Source: Candidatus Bathyarchaeota archaeon (GTDB lineage: Archaea > Thermoproteota > Bathyarchaeia > Bathyarchaeales > DTEX01). Taken from it: a stretch of 10,171 bases of DNA. The stretch lies in contig JAGGUU010000064.1 in NCBI GenBank assembly GCA_021158305.1, positions 1 through 10,171 of the forward strand, read 5' to 3'. The position numbers were made by a program, and so were the translations under genes. Below the pieces are notes generated by a model. It searched no databases. It was not told the DNA's origin and saw only the letters and a program-made list of their open reading frames with translations. Positions 1 to 5,834 of the stretch are shown one piece after another. Position 1 is the stretch's first letter. Each line of letters opens with the position of its first letter.

Positions 1-344
1 GCTTCTAACCCCAGCAGAATGGCTTTATTCTCTTTTTCGTAAGTTTCATCATCAACGTCTCCAGCAGCGTGGTGAATCTCTAGGCTTGCGAGGAGCAATT
101 CAAGCGAACTTAGCTGACTTTCTAGCTCTTGAGCTCTCGTCGCCATCTTCTCTCTAAGCTTTGAAAGGTTATTCTCCAAATCAGAGATCGCTCTGTCAAG
201 CTCGGATTTTAGGTAGTCGTAAGTTGATTGTGATATTTTCTTCTCAGCGAAGATGTCATCAAGAGCCTTCTTCTTCTTCCGCGTTACCTCAAGTTCTTTA
301 TTAATCAGTTCGAAGGAATATTTCCACAAGCTCAAATTTAACAC
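1..344 (-). CDS. CdvA-like coiled-coil protein (partial, 3' end off the left edge)
   Basis: The minus strand is open from about 410 to the window edge. The part with protein-like composition begins near a GTG at 344 (TTG codons at 335 and 329 are alternatives). It reads as charged, heptad-rich helices: WKYSFELINKELEV, a run of lysines, then KISQSTYDYLKSELDRA, ending with LASLEIHHAAGDVDDETYEK. This pattern (two 'gKIsqstYeYL'-like turns and 'LEIHHAAGevdeETYek') resembles, from memory, the CdvA-like coiled-coil family of TACK archaea. CdvA belongs to the Cdv/ESCRT-III division machinery. The copy starts directly in the coiled coil, so the N-terminal PRC-barrel-like domain of true CdvA is absent, and the C-terminus is not visible. 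A TATA box lies just upstream. The gene is divergent from padR. The family call is moderately sure; a generic coiled-coil protein is the alternative. Confidence 0.55.
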   Translation of the reverse strand, partial: MLNLSLWKYSFELINKELEVTRKKKKALDDIFAEKKISQSTYDYLKSELDRAISDLENNLSKLREKMATRAQELESQLSSLELLLASLEIHHAAGDVDDETYEKENKAILLGLE

Positions 345-362
345 CAGCAGAGAGGTTGAAAC

Positions 363-370
363 TTTTAAAA
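363..370 (-). promoter_or_regulatory. TATA box for the CdvA-like gene
   Basis: The minus strand reads CTTTTAAAAG here. Its centre is about 22 bases before GTG 344 and 31 before TTG 335, which predicts a leaderless or very short-leader transcript. This is inferred from the usual archaeal TATA-to-start spacing of 25 to 27 bases. Confidence 0.4.
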
Positions 371-450
371 GATAACTTTTGCCAACATGTATGGATATAT
401 TGACATAACATTACTATCTCTGAATCTATTTTTATTAGTACAAAATCGTT

Positions 451-504
451 TTTGTATGATTATTATGGGAAAAATTTATATATGTTCATACAAATACATA
501 TATG
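451..504 (+). promoter_or_regulatory. padR promoter with nested inverted repeats (candidate PadR operator)
   Basis: An A-rich BRE-like stretch and TTTATATAT (475-483) form a TATA box about 23 bases before the padR ATG, so the transcript is probably leaderless. Two perfect inverted repeats surround it: TTTGTATGA (451-459) with TCATACAAA (486-494), and ATATATGT (478-485) with ACATATAT (496-503), the latter with a 10-base spacer. The second resembles the ATGT-N8-ACAT type of PadR-family operator but with a longer spacer. It covers both the TATA box and the start codon, so a bound repressor would block initiation. Autoregulation is inference. Confidence 0.55.
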
Positions 505-867
505 TTGAAAATGAATATGATGAAGACCATATATGTCGATAAAAGAGACTTGCTATTGCATCTTCGCAGAAGAACTGTAAGAAACTTCATGGATTTCTTA
601 ATCTTGTCAATGCTTCGAAAGGGCGCTCTAAGCGGATATGATATAATAACGATTATCTTTGAGAATTTCGGTTTTCTGCCCAGTTCGGGGTCAGTATACT
701 CCACACTTTACGCGTTAGAGAGGGAAGGGTTCGTTAGGGGACTCTGGTGTGGAAAAAGGAGACTTTACACATTAACCGAGGAAGGAGAAAAGATTATTGA
801 AGCCGCTTTAACATCACTTAATATGATTGAAAATCTTATCCTGAATATTTTTAAAGGCGGAGATTGA
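502..867 (+). CDS. PadR-family winged-helix transcriptional regulator
   Basis: The 121-residue product has the compact PadR winged-helix fold signature: a first helix with FMDFLILSMLRKGALSGYDI (about residues 29-48), a recognition region SSGSVYSTLYALEREGFV (about 61-78) and a wing ending in RRLYTLTEEGEKII. The C-terminal helix is short, as in the small PadR class that dimerises by one helix. PadR proteins are DNA-binding repressors, often ligand-responsive and often placed beside ABC exporter genes, as here. I chose the ATG at 502 because it sits about 23 bases after a TATA box; ATG codons at 511, 517 and 520 are possible alternatives. The residues before about 25 are not part of the conserved core. 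It probably controls itself and the ABC ATPase 78 bases downstream; the inducer is unknown. Confidence 0.88.
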   Translation: MLKMNMMKTIYVDKRDLLLHLRRRTVRNFMDFLILSMLRKGALSGYDIITIIFENFGFLPSSGSVYSTLYALEREGFVRGLWCGKRRLYTLTEEGEKIIEAALTSLNMIENLILNIFKGGD

Positions 868-893
868 TTTTTATTGGTAAATAAACACATTAA

Positions 894-937
894 TTATATA
901 AGGCTCTTATTTGAAAATAAGTATGCAACAGAAGGTG
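894..937 (+). promoter_or_regulatory. TATA box and ribosome binding site for the first ABC ATPase
   Basis: TTATATAA (894-901) is followed by a GAAGGTG Shine-Dalgarno-like site (931-937) that ends 8 bases before the ATG at 946. The predicted transcription start, near 923, gives a leader of about 23 bases. This favours ATG 946 over the in-frame TTG at 874, which lies upstream of the TATA box. Confidence 0.5.
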
Positions 938-945
938 TATTACGT

Positions 946-1680
946 ATGGAAAAAGACGTTCCAGCTGTAAAAGTTGTTGATCTTCATAAAATTTATCGTT
1001 TAAGAGGAGAAGAGGTTCATGCTCTCAGAGGGATAGATCTAGAGGTTTCTCGTGGCGAGTACCTCTCTATTATGGGGCCTTCGGGGTCTGGGAAGACTAC
1101 ATTCTTCAACATGGTTGGGGGAATCGACAGGCCGACGAAGGGCAAAGTCTTTATCGACGGTATCGACCTCTCTAAGATACCCTCCAAATCCATGGCTTGG
1201 CTTAGATGTAGAAAGATCGGGTACATCTTTCAAACCTTCAACCTGATACCTGTTCTCACAGCATTAGAAAACGTTGCATTGCCGATGATATTCTTGGGAG
1301 TTCCTAAAGATGAGAGGGAAAAGAGGGCTACTGAGCTCCTAAAGATGGTCGGTTTGGGCGATAGAGTTAATCATCGGCCTTCGGAGTTGAGCGGTGGGCA
1401 GCAGCAGCGCGTCGCCATAGCCAGAGCCCTAGCTAATGATCCATCACTTATCCTTGCTGATGAGCCTACTGGAAACTTAGATCTTAATACTGGCTTCGCG
1501 ATTGTTCAGCTCCTGTATCGCTTAAAGGCTGAACACGGAACAACGATTATATGCGCTACACACGACCTAAAAATGATAGATATAAGCGATCGTGTTGTTT
1601 TCTTAAGGGATGGAATGATTGAAAATATAGAGAGGAGAAGAGCCTTGATACTAACGGCTGAAGAATTTGAAAGTGGATGA
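946..1680 (+). CDS. ABC transporter ATP-binding protein, MacB/LolD type
   Basis: The 244-residue nucleotide-binding domain is complete: A-loop Tyr17, Walker A GPSGSGKTT (about 44-52), Q-loop YIFQTF (Gln96), signature LSGGQ (148-152), Walker B ILADEP with Asp172 and Glu173, and switch His206. The segment FNLIPVLTALENVALPM and the ADEPTGNLD motif place it in the MacB/LolD/FtsE group, whose members energise FtsX-like permeases for export or lipoprotein/peptide extraction rather than uptake. The open frame extends upstream to TTG 874, but I chose ATG 946 because of the GAAGGTG site 8 bases before it and because it matches the family's usual start. It follows padR and is followed closely by a small cysteine-motif gene. 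No permease adjoins it. Its DNA is identical in long blocks to the inverted paralogue at 3292-4015. Substrate unknown. Confidence 0.93.
   Translation: MEKDVPAVKVVDLHKIYRLRGEEVHALRGIDLEVSRGEYLSIMGPSGSGKTTFFNMVGGIDRPTKGKVFIDGIDLSKIPSKSMAWLRCRKIGYIFQTFNLIPVLTALENVALPMIFLGVPKDEREKRATELLKMVGLGDRVNHRPSELSGGQQQRVAIARALANDPSLILADEPTGNLDLNTGFAIVQLLYRLKAEHGTTIICATHDLKMIDISDRVVFLRDGMIENIERRRALILTAEEFESG
1054..1482 (+). repeat. Left arm of an inverted paralogous repeat within the first ABC ATPase gene
   Basis: This arm matches, in inverted orientation, 3475-3903. The blocks are: 1054-1130 against 3827-3903 (two mismatches in 77 bases); 1195-1274 against 3683-3762 (80 bases identical); 1370-1437 against 3520-3587 (68 identical); 1448-1482 against 3475-3509 (35 identical). 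Stretches between the blocks are clearly diverged. The identical blocks cover Walker A, Q-loop, signature and Walker B, including synonymous sites. Confidence 0.9.
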
Positions 1681-1708
1681 TATCGGGGGGATTGAAACGT
1701 CTGAAGAA

Positions 1709-2032
1709 ATGGATGTTGTACAATGTCCATGTGGAAGAGTGATTAAGGATCCAGAGGAGTACAAGATAGTCTATTTGAAGCATGAGCTGAAGGAAATAGA
1801 TATATTATGTCCAAATGACTCCTGCTATCTTAGGGAGCTTGGATATATAAAGTTCGAAATAGTGAATGGGAAGGCTAAATTCAAGGAAGCTTCTTTCTAT
1901 CCACCATTCGTAACATGGAACTCTGGCCGTTTAGGAGCTGACAAAGCAACAAAGATACTGAAGGAACACCTTAAAAAGATCGCGCAGAGAGTAGACTGGG
2001 AAAGACTAGGAAAAACTGAGAAGACAGAATAA
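1709..2032 (+). CDS. Small putative zinc-binding protein of unknown function
   Basis: I do not recognise the family. The 107-residue product has four cysteines in a CPC-x25-CPNDSC arrangement (Cys6, Cys8, Cys34, Cys39), which could bind one zinc ion. A hydrophilic middle (YIKFEIVNGKAKFKEASFYPPFVTW) and a lysine-rich helix near the C-terminus (ATKILKEHLKKIAQRVDWERLG) follow. There is no signal peptide or membrane segment. The start is uncertain: the frame is open from TTG 1667 and has a GTG at 1673, both overlapping the 3' end of the ABC gene; ATG 1709 is 28 bases after that gene's stop. In either case it is probably translated from the same transcript as the ATPase. The intact frame and ordered cysteines argue for a real gene. 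A role in or beside the transporter operon is inference only. Confidence 0.7.
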   Translation: MDVVQCPCGRVIKDPEEYKIVYLKHELKEIDILCPNDSCYLRELGYIKFEIVNGKAKFKEASFYPPFVTWNSGRLGADKATKILKEHLKKIAQRVDWERLGKTEKTE

Positions 2033-2600
2033 TCCTGAAGCATTGAAATTAAGCCAAGGTTCAAAGGTTCCAATCGTATTTCGAGCAGCCTGATATATTT
2101 CTCAACTATTTTATGAATAATGTATTTGTTGCTATTAATTGCTTATTCCGTTAAATTCTATCGAAGTGGATTCTGAAAAGAAGAATCATTACCAGAGATC
2201 GGTTCAATAACTTTTCCGTACACAGAAATTTTCGTTATCATCTGAAGCATAAGGAGATGTTCACAAGAGCCCTAATAATTGCGTCCTCAATTCTCCCAGG
2301 AATAATTCTATACGCCTGCCTATTCATGAATGCTATAATACTCCCTAATATAGGTCAGTCTCCACCTCAAGCCTATCAAGTAATCATAGATTTTTGAGAT
2401 ATATAGCTGAGGAGATAGAAGTCTCTCAGACATAGACATGAGCCTTAAATACTTCATTTATCCGTTAATCCACTAACAATATATCGTAAAATAAAGTGTC
2501 TGGAATTAAAATAGAACGTCGAATAATATTGTAACTCTGTCATTTATAACGCTTGAAATATTAGTGTTCTTGGAAGGCTTTGAGTTGATGTGAAAAAGCT
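2033..2600. other. Gene-poor stretch with a hydrophobic gene fragment
   Basis: This A/T-rich stretch has no full-length gene. The only protein-like signal is the plus-strand open frame at 2155-2397, described separately. The rest has short frames with frequent stops on both strands. I see no tRNA, terminal repeats or array. Together with the broken gene to its right it looks like eroded DNA between the two ABC ATPase genes. Confidence 0.5.
2257..2397 (+). CDS. Short hydrophobic ORF, possibly a remnant of a membrane protein
   Basis: A 46-residue frame starts with MFTRALIIASSILPG, continues as a hydrophobic helix (IILYACLFMNAIILP) and ends with a proline/glutamine-rich tail. The frame is open upstream to 2155 and there encodes a basic stretch (KRRIITRDRFNNF...) without a standard start codon. 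AAGGAG touches the ATG directly, which is too close for normal ribosome binding. It may be a tiny one-helix membrane protein, or the remains of a permease once paired with the neighbouring ATPases. I see no recognisable FtsX or MacB motif, so this stays open. Confidence 0.25.
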   Translation: MFTRALIIASSILPGIILYACLFMNAIILPNIGQSPPQAYQVIIDF

Positions 2601-3229
2601 TTACATCACGGATCCTTCAGTCCTGTTTAGGAAGTCACTTATCGACGAGGCTTTCACGATCTTCTTAACCATCACTATTTTGTTTCTAAGTGTGCGAAAG
2701 AGCTTCTTGACTTCCTCCTGCCTAAGCTCTGCAAGATTGATGAAGAACATCCCCGCAAAGTACTGTGCAAAGAGGTATGGGTCTCTTCGAATCACAAGGG
2801 GGCTTTGCTCGGCAACTGTCCTGAAAGTCTCTGGATCTTCAACTTTAAGGAACTCTTGCACCAATTCGATTCACCAATGCTAGATCCCTCTTTAACTCCT
2901 TAAAGAGTTTTCTAATATTCTTCAAATGAAAAAATAACGTGGCTTATGAAGAATGATTTTTCCTCATATCGGAGACAGCATCAACCAAGATATTGTTACC
3001 CTTCTTAGTTCTTTCTCCTTTAATAAGGGCTTCCATGAATATCATCTGTGTCTTGTCTCGAGGCTTCGCTATTTCCTTATATTCTTCTTCTCTAAAGATC
3101 TGCAAGTCCCGGATGGGATGATATATTGTTTTTTGGGAATTATCATCCTCTGAATCGAAATATATAACTCTTCATCTTTATACGTGGAAACTTGCCAGAA
3201 AACTTCTCTATAAAGAGGCTGAAAAGCAT
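2601..3229 (-). pseudogene. Multiply frameshifted gene of unknown function
   Basis: Protein-like segments lie in order on the minus strand but in different frames. From ATG 3229: MLFSLFIEKFSGKFPRIK and on to FRFRG; then, after a frame change near 3160, IYHPIRDLQIFREEEYKEIA and KTQMIFMEALIKGERTKKGN to about 2960; then EEKSFFISHVIFSFEE in another frame after an A-run near 2955; then KLFKELKRDLALVNRIG; and after another shift near 2870, EFLKVEDPETFRT through FAQYFAGMFFINLAEL to a stop at 2601. Joined, these give about 205 residues of a soluble, charged, helical protein. I do not recognise it. At least three lesions make it a pseudogene, unless the assembly has indel errors here. The last segment (87 codons from TTG 2864) is the longest intact piece and could be called alone, but its reading continues naturally into the upstream pieces. 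Confidence 0.5.
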
Positions 3230-3291
3230 TATGAATTGTATGTTTTCACGAGAAAACAATAACATAATTTAGATGGGGTAAAAATTGGAGT

Positions 3292-4015
3292 CTATTCCGC
3301 TCTTATATAGACCTCGGCTCTAGTCTCATATCGATCGATAAGTCCATCACGGAGATAAACTATCCTGTCGCTGACATCTATCATTTTTAGGTCATGTGTC
3401 GCCGCGATCACCGTTACTCCTTTCTCCTTGTTCATCTCCCTAAGCAGAGAGATTATCTCTAACCCAGTATGTAAATCTAAGTTTCCAGTAGGCTCATCAG
3501 CAAGGATAATCACCGGATTATTAGCTAGGGCTCTGGCTATGGCGACGCGCTGCTGCTGCCCACCGCTCAACTCCGAAGGCCGATGATCAAGTCTATCACC
3601 TAGACCTACAGACTCCAAAATCTCACGGGCGCGTCTCAGACGTTCCTCGCGGCCAACTCCTGCGAATATCATTGGCAATTCGACGTTTTCTAATGCTGTG
3701 AGAACAGGTATCAGGTTGAAGGTTTGAAAGATGTACCCGATCTTTCTACATCTAAGCCAAGCGAGCTCGTAGGCATCTAGCTTCGCTATATCCACGCCGT
3801 CAATATAGACTCTTCCTCTTGTTGGTCTGTCGATTCCCCCAACCATGTTGAAGAGTGTAGTCTTCCCAGACCCCGAAGGCCCCATAATGGAGAGGTACTC
3901 GCCTCGCCTAACTTTAAGATTAACTCCATCAAGAGCTCTAACTATTACAGGTCCCATCTGATAATATTTAGCTAAATCTTCAGTCTCAACTACATATTCA
4001 AAGCTGATGGCTCAT
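3292..4015 (-). CDS. ABC transporter ATP-binding protein, MacB/LolD type, with an apparent +1 frameshift at codon 5
   Basis: The domain is complete: Walker A GPSGSGKTT (about 45-53 counted from the shifted start), Q-loop Gln97, LSGGQ (149-153), Walker B with Asp173 and Glu174, switch His207. The longest uninterrupted ATG frame begins at 3957, but that would remove the first strand and the A-loop aromatic in ETEDLAKYYQMG. The frame is open further upstream without any ATG, GTG or TTG. An ATG at 4015 reads ATG AGC CAT CAG CTT TGA. Skipping one T gives MSHQL-EYVVETEDLAKYY, 240 residues in all, which aligns with the paralogue's N-terminus almost residue for residue. So the gene is frameshifted at 3998-4003 by one extra T, or uses slippage, or is silenced. 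No permease adjoins it. Substrate unknown. Confidence 0.88.
3475..3903 (-). repeat. Right arm of the inverted paralogous repeat within the second ABC ATPase gene
   Basis: This is the partner of 1054-1482, with identical blocks of 80, 68 and 35 bases and one block of 77 bases with two mismatches. The arms lie about 2.0 kb apart and in opposite orientation, so homologous recombination between them could invert the DNA in between or convert one copy to the other. Confidence 0.9.
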
Positions 4016-4059
4016 TCCCCCTTTTAACACATTAATAACATTCAAACTAACTTATAAAA
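4016..4059 (-). promoter_or_regulatory. Promoter and leader of the second ABC ATPase gene
   Basis: The minus strand has TTTTATAAG (4051-4059), a good archaeal TATA box whose predicted transcription start near 4030 leaves about 15 bases before ATG 4015. A GGGGG run (4017-4021) ends one base before that ATG, which is closer than ideal for ribosome binding. The arrangement supports 4015, not 3957, as the original start. Confidence 0.45.
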
Positions 4060-4095
4060 CTAATCTAACTTCCCTTTAAGATTTGAAAGTTCAAA

Positions 4096-4384
4096 TGTTC
4101 CGAGAATTTGTGGAAGGATTGAATGGAGTAAAGGTAAGAGTTGTGAGGCTGAGGAAATATAATCCGTGATATTGGCGAGGGAACTTAGTCTCAGATGAGT
4201 TTCTTGGAGCATGAATCATCATGCCTTAAAGCCTAACCTGTGGCATATTTTCTTCATGATGATGTTCAAGAAGTTTCCAGAAGATAATGAAGAAGAGAAG
4301 CCTTTGAAGCATGCTTCTAAATGGAGCTTTTAAGAGGTATGCGTGGAGGATAACGTAAGCCGCAAGGCTAAAGATATTTTGTAA
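4096..4384 (+). pseudogene. Possible decayed small gene beside nre
   Basis: On the plus strand ATG 4096 opens MFREFVEGLNGVKVRVVRLR, stopping at 4168-4170. The same frame continues past the stop as YWRGNLVSDEFLGA. A second frame from ATG 4211 gives a 40-residue peptide with LKPNLWHIFF and KKFPEDNEEEKPLKHASKW, and continues past its stop at 4331 as EVCVEDNVSRKAKDIL, overlapping the 3' end of nre. These look like pieces of one former gene of about 95 codons, but none is recognised, and chance is not excluded. The 347 bases between the ABC gene and nre hold nothing else besides the ABC promoter. Confidence 0.25.
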
Positions 4385-5723
4385 TTTTTTCTTGGTATAA
4401 TGCCTCTTTCAGAAGCATACTCGTCTTGATCCATTCGTCTATTCCTATCGAGAACCTTCTGCTTATGTAATCCATGGTGTCTCGGAGATTATTGAATTTA
4501 ACTGGTCTTCCCTTTAATGCTTCTCTTACACTTTCCCTGTTTATCCATACTCCAAGCGGCGTTATAAAGCTCGGATGGATCTCTCTCATTGCTACGACTC
4601 CAGCCTGTCTTCCCTCCTTTGCTAGAAACTCAGCTACTGCCAGCCTAACTGCATAATAGCATCCGCCGAGAGACGCGTATGTAGTTCTTCCCTTATATCC
4701 CTCCCAATCTCCTCCCATAGCTATGCTTAAACCGTCTGGATTCCAGACCGTTTTTGGATACCAAGCCTCGATCCATTCGTACTTCCATGAAGAGGGCATC
4801 AAAAGCACTATGAATCTGTTCCCTAAATAATTGAATTCGTAAACGCGGTACTCGTTGATTGGGTTGTTTCCTTTCACCTTCTTCTCAATGAGATTTCTCG
4901 AGATCATTGAGTCAACAGCTGTTATGCTCCATCTAGTCGGGACGAGGCGCCTTTGGCTCTTAAGCCCGAAAGCCCCCACACTAAACGCTCTCTGGATCCT
5001 TGAAACTGGTACGCCGCTTAAGTATAGATTAAAGATCGCTTCTTCGGATCTTAAGTCTTCATCGCTATATGCTTTCTCGATTTTAAAATCCGTCTTAGAG
5101 CCGCCGATTCTCATCTGCTCCAGCATAGCTGAGGGACCCATCGGCTGAAGAGTACCATCCAGAAGAATTCTGCCGGATGGTCTTTTACGAAAAGTTACTT
5201 CCGTATTAACAGGATTTCTCGATAAAGCGATCTCCAAAGTCTCATTTAGGAAATGCTCGTTTCTCCATGGCTTCTTAACGTTGACCCTGAACTTCCCGCG
5301 TATAAGGCTTGTTCTGAATTCTATTATTTCCTCAGCTGTCTTCCCAAGCCATTGCTCAGGAAGATCAAATAGTGATGTGTCGCCGATAAAAGGTGGAACT
5401 AGAGGACCAGCGTAGACATACGGATATCCAATGCGTCCGACGAAGACGCCCGGCGGCGAGGAGCCTATCATCTTGTTTGAAGAAACAGCGTTCTTTGTCT
5501 TCATAAAAGAGTACAACTTCAGAATGGCTGGGCATCTATTCCTTCCACATAGTCTTCGGCTTCCTCTGCAGATAAGGCAGAGACTTCCCTTCCCGGCTTG
5601 AAGCTCAGGTCTCGAAGATTCTAGGTTTAGATCTCCAGCAGTCTCCTCGTTTATAATATGCTCTATCCAAGGAATCCGTCTCTTAAGTTTCTTGATAGAT
5701 TTCTTTCCTAATCTGAGCTTCAC
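4368..5723 (-). CDS. nreA: Nre-family DNA repair protein
   Basis: The 451-residue protein has the full layout of the archaeal Nre family (Nre_N plus Nre_C). An N-terminal zinc-finger motif C49-x2-C-x6-C-x4-C64 (SLCLICRGSRRLCGRNRCP) is followed by the conserved GSSPPGVFVGRIGYPYVYAGP (about 87-107). The C-terminal domain contains SWKYEWIEAWYPKTVWNPDG and GGCYYAVRLAVAEFL. Nre proteins act in repair of DNA damage in archaea; NreA of haloarchaea bears a PCNA-interacting motif. Here the last eight residues are QEKITKYL, fitting Qxx-hydrophobic-xx-aromatic. The start is GTG 5723, the only usable one after an in-frame stop at 5742-5744, and a TATA box lies about 42 bases upstream. Whether it is NreA or NreB I cannot settle. 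It is 111 bases from ykgJ, probably with its own promoter. Confidence 0.92.
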   Translation of the reverse strand: MKLRLGKKSIKKLKRRIPWIEHIINEETAGDLNLESSRPELQAGKGSLCLICRGSRRLCGRNRCPAILKLYSFMKTKNAVSSNKMIGSSPPGVFVGRIGYPYVYAGPLVPPFIGDTSLFDLPEQWLGKTAEEIIEFRTSLIRGKFRVNVKKPWRNEHFLNETLEIALSRNPVNTEVTFRKRPSGRILLDGTLQPMGPSAMLEQMRIGGSKTDFKIEKAYSDEDLRSEEAIFNLYLSGVPVSRIQRAFSVGAFGLKSQRRLVPTRWSITAVDSMISRNLIEKKVKGNNPINEYRVYEFNYLGNRFIVLLMPSSWKYEWIEAWYPKTVWNPDGLSIAMGGDWEGYKGRTTYASLGGCYYAVRLAVAEFLAKEGRQAGVVAMREIHPSFITPLGVWINRESVREALKGRPVKFNNLRDTMDYISRRFSIGIDEWIKTSMLLKEALYQEKITKYL

Positions 5724-5760
5724 CCTACCATACCCTATTCTTTAAGAGAATGCTAAGCTA

Positions 5761-5770
5761 ATATTAAATA
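5761..5770 (-). promoter_or_regulatory. TATA box for nre
   Basis: TATTTAATAT on the minus strand, centred about 42 bases before GTG 5723, predicts a leader of about 16 bases. It lies within the 111-base gap after the YkgJ-like gene. Confidence 0.4.
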
Positions 5771-5834
5771 GAAATGCGCATCTAAAATTAATAACGTTGT
5801 ACCCTTTTAGCATTTTAGGATAAAACACGCTGGC

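Noticed and set aside
486..704. Minus-strand 72-codon frame over padR
   Set aside because: Antisense to the padR winged-helix coding sequence and its operator; hydrophobic tail arises from the A/T-rich promoter.
874..945. N-terminal extension of the first ABC ATPase from TTG 874
   Set aside because: The extension overlaps a TATA box, lacks family similarity, and ATG 946 has a well-spaced ribosome binding site.
1684..1698. CRISPR-like GATTGAAAC end
   Set aside because: Only single copies at two distant sites, with no regular repeat-spacer spacing and no cas gene.
2033..2110. tRNA-like GGTTCAAAGGTTCC string
   Set aside because: No acceptor or anticodon stem can be built around it.
2306..2444. 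Minus-strand 46-codon frame beginning MKYLRLMSMSERLL
   Set aside because: Short, no ribosome binding site or motif, and overlaps the hydrophobic plus-strand frame; cannot be supported.
2590..2883. Plus-strand 97-codon frame
   Set aside because: Opposite to the minus-strand pseudogene pieces, which have a far more protein-like composition and continue in order upstream.
2033..3291. Insertion sequence between the two inverted ATPase genes
   Set aside because: The inverted arms are parts of ATPase genes, not terminal repeats; no transposase motif or target duplication is seen.
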